Source of the DNA: Planctomycetota bacterium
GTDB lineage: Bacteria; Planctomycetota; UBA1135; GCA-002686595
Direction of reading: 5' to 3'
DNA: 64,000 bases
Assembly: GCA_012959525.1 (NCBI GenBank)
Contig: DUDB01000045.1
Location: 34,840-98,839 of the forward strand
The translations under genes were made by a program, and so were the position numbers. Each line of letters begins with the position of its first letter. The stretch's first letter is position 1. Positions 60,868 through 64,000 of the stretch are shown here, piece after piece. The notes under the pieces were generated by a model, which was not told the DNA's origin, did no database searches, and worked only from the letters and a program-made list of their open reading frames with translations.

Positions 60868-61509
60868 ATGATTATCGCCATCGACGGCCCCGCGGCATCG
60901 GGCAAGAGCACCGTTGCTCGGGCCCTGGCCCAGCGCCTGAATCTCACCTTCCTGGACACGGGTGCCATGTATCGCGCCGTCACCTTGCGGGTGTTGCTCG
61001 CAGGCGTCGACTCGGACGATGGTGAGGCGTGCACGCGGATCGCAGAGGCCATGGACATCTCATTTGACGAGAATGGATACGTTCTCCTGGATGGGAAACC
61101 TGGAGAGCCAGAGGTTCGTGGATCGGAGGTGACAGCAGCAGTATCGACGGTGGCTGCCCACGCCGGAGTGCGTGCCGCGATCGTTCCCAAGCAGCAATCC
61201 ATTGCCGCTGCCGGTGGCGCTGTGGCTGAGGGACGTGACACCACGACCGTGGTCTTCCCTGAGGCGGATCACAAGTTCTTCCTCATTGCCAGTCCACTGG
61301 AGCGTGGCCGACGCAGAGCACAGGAGCGTGGCGAGCCTGAGCGTGCAGGCGAATACGCCGCGGAAATCGAACGCAGGGACGAGCTGGACAGAACTCGCGA
61401 GCACTCGCCTCTCCGGCAGGCATCCGATGCCAGCTTGGTGGATACCGACGGATGCACACCGGAGCAGGTGTGCGAGCGCCTCCTGGCGCACATTCTGGGT
61501 GGAGCCTAG
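60868..61509 (+). CDS. cmk: Cytidylate kinase
   Basis: ATG 60868 gives the family start MIIAIDGPAASGKSTVARALA with the P-loop at 7-15. LTFLDTGAMYRAVTL, the REV-like VRGSEVTAAVS, GRDTTTVVFPEADHKFFL and the lid RRRAQERGE follow. It phosphorylates CMP and dCMP. At 213 residues it is normal. The cmk-plsC-rpsA order is common in bacteria. Confidence 0.95.
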   Translation: MIIAIDGPAASGKSTVARALAQRLNLTFLDTGAMYRAVTLRVLLAGVDSDDGEACTRIAEAMDISFDENGYVLLDGKPGEPEVRGSEVTAAVSTVAAHAGVRAAIVPKQQSIAAAGGAVAEGRDTTTVVFPEADHKFFLIASPLERGRRRAQERGEPERAGEYAAEIERRDELDRTREHSPLRQASDASLVDTDGCTPEQVCERLLAHILGGA

Positions 61510-61512
61510 AGG

Positions 61513-62178
61513 ATGGAGGTCGATCTTCCCCTTGTGACGCGTAAGACCCTGACCTGGCGGTTTGCCCTGGGGATCCTGCGCACGGGCCAATTCCTTTTCT
61601 GGCGGCGTCAGGTCATTGGGCATGAGAATGTGCCCCGAGAGGGGCCGGTGATCTTGGTTGGGAACCACCAGTCTTTCCTCGACATCCCGCTGATGGCGAT
61701 CGCGGTGGACCACCGCCATGTGGCCTTTGCGGCTCGCCGCAGCCTGATCGACAATGCCTTCCTGCGCTTCATCTTCGCCCGGGTTGGGGTGATTCTGGTG
61801 GACCCCGGCCGAGGAGACCGAGCAGCCCTCAGGCGTATGATCGAGCACGTGGAGGCTGGGGACGCGCTGGGTATCTTCCCTGAGGGGACACGGAGCCTGG
61901 ACGGTGAACTGTCGGAGCCCAAGAAGGGCGCGCTCCTGGTGGCGCGCAGCACAGGTGCGCCCATCATCCCCTGTGCAATCTCCGGCACCCGTGAGGCATG
62001 GCCCCGGGGGGGGCGTTGGCCCCGTCGTGGAAAAGTGTGCATAGAGTTCGCTGCTGCGGTTGACGGATCCCGCCCGGATGCCTTGGATGTAGCCTGGCAG
62101 TCCATTTCTGCCATGCTTTCAAAGCCCTCTGAGCCCGATATCGGGCCCTCGGATCAGGCAATTCACAATAACCCCTAG
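61513..62178 (+). CDS. plsC: 1-acyl-sn-glycerol-3-phosphate acyltransferase
   Basis: The HxxxxD catalytic motif is GNHQSFLD (His52, Asp57) and the acceptor-binding block is GIFPEGTRS near residue 120, followed by a basic cluster (RGGRWPRRGK). A hydrophobic stretch near 15-30 would associate with the inner membrane. It adds the second acyl chain to make phosphatidic acid. It starts three bases after cmk and is 15 bases upstream of rpsA. Confidence 0.92.
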   Translation: MEVDLPLVTRKTLTWRFALGILRTGQFLFWRRQVIGHENVPREGPVILVGNHQSFLDIPLMAIAVDHRHVAFAARRSLIDNAFLRFIFARVGVILVDPGRGDRAALRRMIEHVEAGDALGIFPEGTRSLDGELSEPKKGALLVARSTGAPIIPCAISGTREAWPRGGRWPRRGKVCIEFAAAVDGSRPDALDVAWQSISAMLSKPSEPDIGPSDQAIHNNP

Positions 62179-62193
62179 ATAGAACCCGTATCG

Positions 62194-64000
62194 ATGGCCC
62201 TAACCTCAAGACGAGTCCGACAGTACGAGATGGAGCCCGAAGCTCTCGAGCGCCAGCTCGATGATGCTTTCTCCGGTATCAGTGTCGAAGAACTCAACGA
62301 ATCCCTCAACGCGTCCATTTGTGACATCAAGATCGGCGAGATCGTGATCGCCAAAGTAGACACGGTGGACGAACGCACCGGTCTGGTGATCATGGACGTC
62401 GGCGGCAAAGCCGAGGGAACCATACCCCTGGCCGAGTTTGGCGACGAGCTCCCTGCAGCCGGTGCTGAGTTCGAGGTCTTCTACGAAGGCCTGGACGAGT
62501 ACGACATGTCGCTGCTCTCCAAGCGCCGGGCCGACCGCCTACGCGCCTGGGAACGAGTCTCAACGGAATACAACGAGGGCGACGAGATTCAGGGCATCGT
62601 GCAGCGCAAGATCAAGGGCGGCCTGCTCGTGGACGTCGAAGGCGTCAACGTCTTCCTGCCTGCCAGTCAGGTCAACCTGCGCCGCACCCATGACATTTCC
62701 GATTTCTTGGGCGAGCCCATCCGTGCGCGAATCATCAAGATTGATCCGGAGCGCATGAACATCGTCGTCTCGCGTCGGAAGTTGCTTGAAGAAGAGCGTC
62801 AACGTCTCAAGGAAGACCTGCTCAAGGACATCACCGAGGGGCAGGTCCGAATGGGCACGGTCAAGAACATCGCCGACTTCGGTGTGTTCGTCGACCTGGG
62901 CGGCATCGATGGCCTGTTGCACATCACCGACATGTCTTGGGGCCGGATCTCACATCCCTCCGAGATGGTGGAGATGGACCAAGAGATCGAGGTCAAGGTT
63001 CTGCGCGTGGATTTCGAGCGCGAACGCATTGCTCTGGGCATCAAGCAGAAAACGTCTTCGCCCTGGGACGGCGTTGAAGACCGCTATCCGGTGAATAAGC
63101 GTCTGGAGGGCGAGGTGGTGAACATCATGTCCTACGGCGCCTTTGTGAAGCTTGAAGATGGTATCGAGGGCCTCGTCCACATCTCCGAGATGTCTTGGAC
63201 GCGCAGGGTCAACCACCCGTCTGAAATGCTGAACACCGGCGACAAGGTTTCCGTGATTGTGCTCGAGTTCAACCACGAGAAGCAGGAGATCTCCCTGGGT
63301 ATGAAGCAGGCCGAGTCCAACCCCTGGGACTTGGTCGAGAGTCACTACCCCGTAGGAACAGTGATCTCAGGCACCGTGCGTAACCTGACGCCCTACGGCG
63401 CCTTCGTTGAAATCGAAGAGGGGATTGACGGTCTCCTGCACGTTTCGGATATGAGCTGGACCAAGAAGGTCAGCCACCCCTCCGAGATGGTCAAGAAAGG
63501 CGACGAGATGCAGTGTGTGATCCTCTCGGTGGACAAGGAGAAGAAGCGTATCGCCCTGGGCCGCAAGCAGCTGAGCGCCGACCCGTGGCATGAGCAGATC
63601 CCTAGTAGCTACCACGTGGGCGACCTCCTCTCGGGTTACGTGACTAAGGTCACCAACTTCGGAGTGTTTGTGAAGCTCGAGGAGGGCCTCGAGGGACTGC
63701 TGCACATCTCGGAGTTGACGGACGACCGCGGCGCCAAGGCTGAGGACCTGCTGTTCCCGGGCCAGAAAGTCGAGGTGCGCGTGATCCGCGTTGATGTGGA
63801 GGACCGCAAGATCGGTCTGTCCTTCGTGCATGCGGACTTCGGCGAGAACGACGAGATCATCGCTGCGGCAAAGGCTGCTCAAGCCGCGAACGCTGAGAGC
63901 AAGGCTGCCGATGCCGCTTCGGATGGAGAGGCCTCCTCCGATGAGGCTGAGGCTCCCGCCGCAGAGGCTGAGGCTCCCGCCGCAGAGGCTGAGGCTCCCG
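62194..64000 (+). CDS. rpsA: 30S ribosomal protein S1 (3' end beyond window)
   Basis: The frame starts at ATG 62194 (MALTSRRVRQYEMEPEALE) and runs through the right edge without a stop; 602 residues are visible. Six S1 domains follow each other: the first two are divergent (KIGEIVIAKVDTVDE; NEGDEIQGIVQRKIKGG), and the last four are canonical RNA-binding units with FGVFV or YGAFV and GLLHIS-type cores. An acidic Ala/Glu/Pro tail begins near residue 565. S1 helps bind mRNA to the 30S subunit. Position after cmk and plsC supports the call. Confidence 0.96.
   Translation, partial: MALTSRRVRQYEMEPEALERQLDDAFSGISVEELNESLNASICDIKIGEIVIAKVDTVDERTGLVIMDVGGKAEGTIPLAEFGDELPAAGAEFEVFYEGLDEYDMSLLSKRRADRLRAWERVSTEYNEGDEIQGIVQRKIKGGLLVDVEGVNVFLPASQVNLRRTHDISDFLGEPIRARIIKIDPERMNIVVSRRKLLEEERQRLKEDLLKDITEGQVRMGTVKNIADFGVFVDLGGIDGLLHITDMSWGRISHPSEMVEMDQEIEVKVLRVDFERERIALGIKQKTSSPWDGVEDRYPVNKRLEGEVVNIMSYGAFVKLEDGIEGLVHISEMSWTRRVNHPSEMLNTGDKVSVIVLEFNHEKQEISLGMKQAESNPWDLVESHYPVGTVISGTVRNLTPYGAFVEIEEGIDGLLHVSDMSWTKKVSHPSEMVKKGDEMQCVILSVDKEKKRIALGRKQLSADPWHEQIPSSYHVGDLLSGYVTKVTNFGVFVKLEEGLEGLLHISELTDDRGAKAEDLLFPGQKVEVRVIRVDVEDRKIGLSFVHADFGENDEIIAAAKAAQAANAESKAADAASDGEASSDEAEAPAAEAEAPAAEAEAP
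63943..64000 (+). repeat. 21-bp in-frame tandem repeat in the rpsA tail
   Basis: The unit GAGGCTGAGGCTCCCGCCGCA occurs twice in full and a third time until the window ends, with no mismatch. It is in frame and encodes EAEAPAA. The perfect identity points to recent duplication or slippage. Confidence 0.9.

Overview
The window is a GC-rich (roughly two thirds G+C by eye), densely coded chromosomal segment of a Gram-negative bacterium. Lipid A and LPS enzymes (LpxH, GmhB), many predicted lipoproteins, an outer-membrane polysaccharide export lipoprotein and sigma-54 (RpoN) all point to a two-membrane cell. A Minf_1886-family gene, an EF-P with a PGN loop tip, three AIM24 paralogues and a sulfatase-fold lipoprotein without the CxPxR motif fit Planctomycetota or a related PVC lineage. 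That placement is inference from gene content, not a phylogeny. I saw no transposase, integrase, CRISPR array or rRNA; there is one tRNA, tRNA-Val(GAC).

Layout. 1-4.3 kb: the end of a SASA-type esterase, then a minus-strand cassette of a small membrane protein, a NodU/CmcH-type carbamoyltransferase, an SGNH hydrolase with a membrane tail, and a 43-residue DUF5989-like membrane peptide. 4.3-9 kb: HtrA-like protease, tRNA-Val, alanine dehydrogenase, UppP and GDP-mannose 4,6-dehydratase. 9-17.8 kb: an amidase lipoprotein divergent from a TPR/HExxH protein, a sulfatase-fold lipoprotein, tmk, holB and a Minf_1886 gene. 17.8-23 kb: a Ctp/Prc protease, moaC and accBC. 23-30.6 kb: a FecR-like lipoprotein and a nucleotide-sugar block (UDP-xylose synthase, GlmS, UDP-glucuronate 4-epimerase-like, RmlA, RmlD, RmlB; no RmlC).

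30.9-50.3 kb is an exopolysaccharide locus of the exosortase-A (XrtA/PEP-CTERM) type: export lipoprotein, chain-length protein, exosortase-associated O-glycosylation ligase, asparagine synthase, two GT4 enzymes, DUF3473-type deacetylase, a giant TPR protein, a sigma-54 activator with a dead receiver, a degenerate kinase-like protein, an active GT2 next to a GT2 without its catalytic acids, and a FemAB-like transferase. No exosortase and no PEP-CTERM target were seen in the window, so this is the EPS half of such a system with decayed signalling parts resembling PrsK/PrsR/PrsT.

50.3-64 kb: three tandem AIM24 genes, gmhB, a PEGA-like lipoprotein, a GT39-like enzyme, efp, rpoN, a membrane protein with an FHA-like head, a degenerate GGDEF protein translationally coupled to an NtrC-type activator, lpxH, cmk, plsC and the start of rpsA, which runs off the window. 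Many genes overlap by 1-4 bases (ATGA, GTGA, TGATG), so operons are tightly coupled. Several genes use GTG or TTG starts, and I moved those starts where conserved N-termini demanded it.
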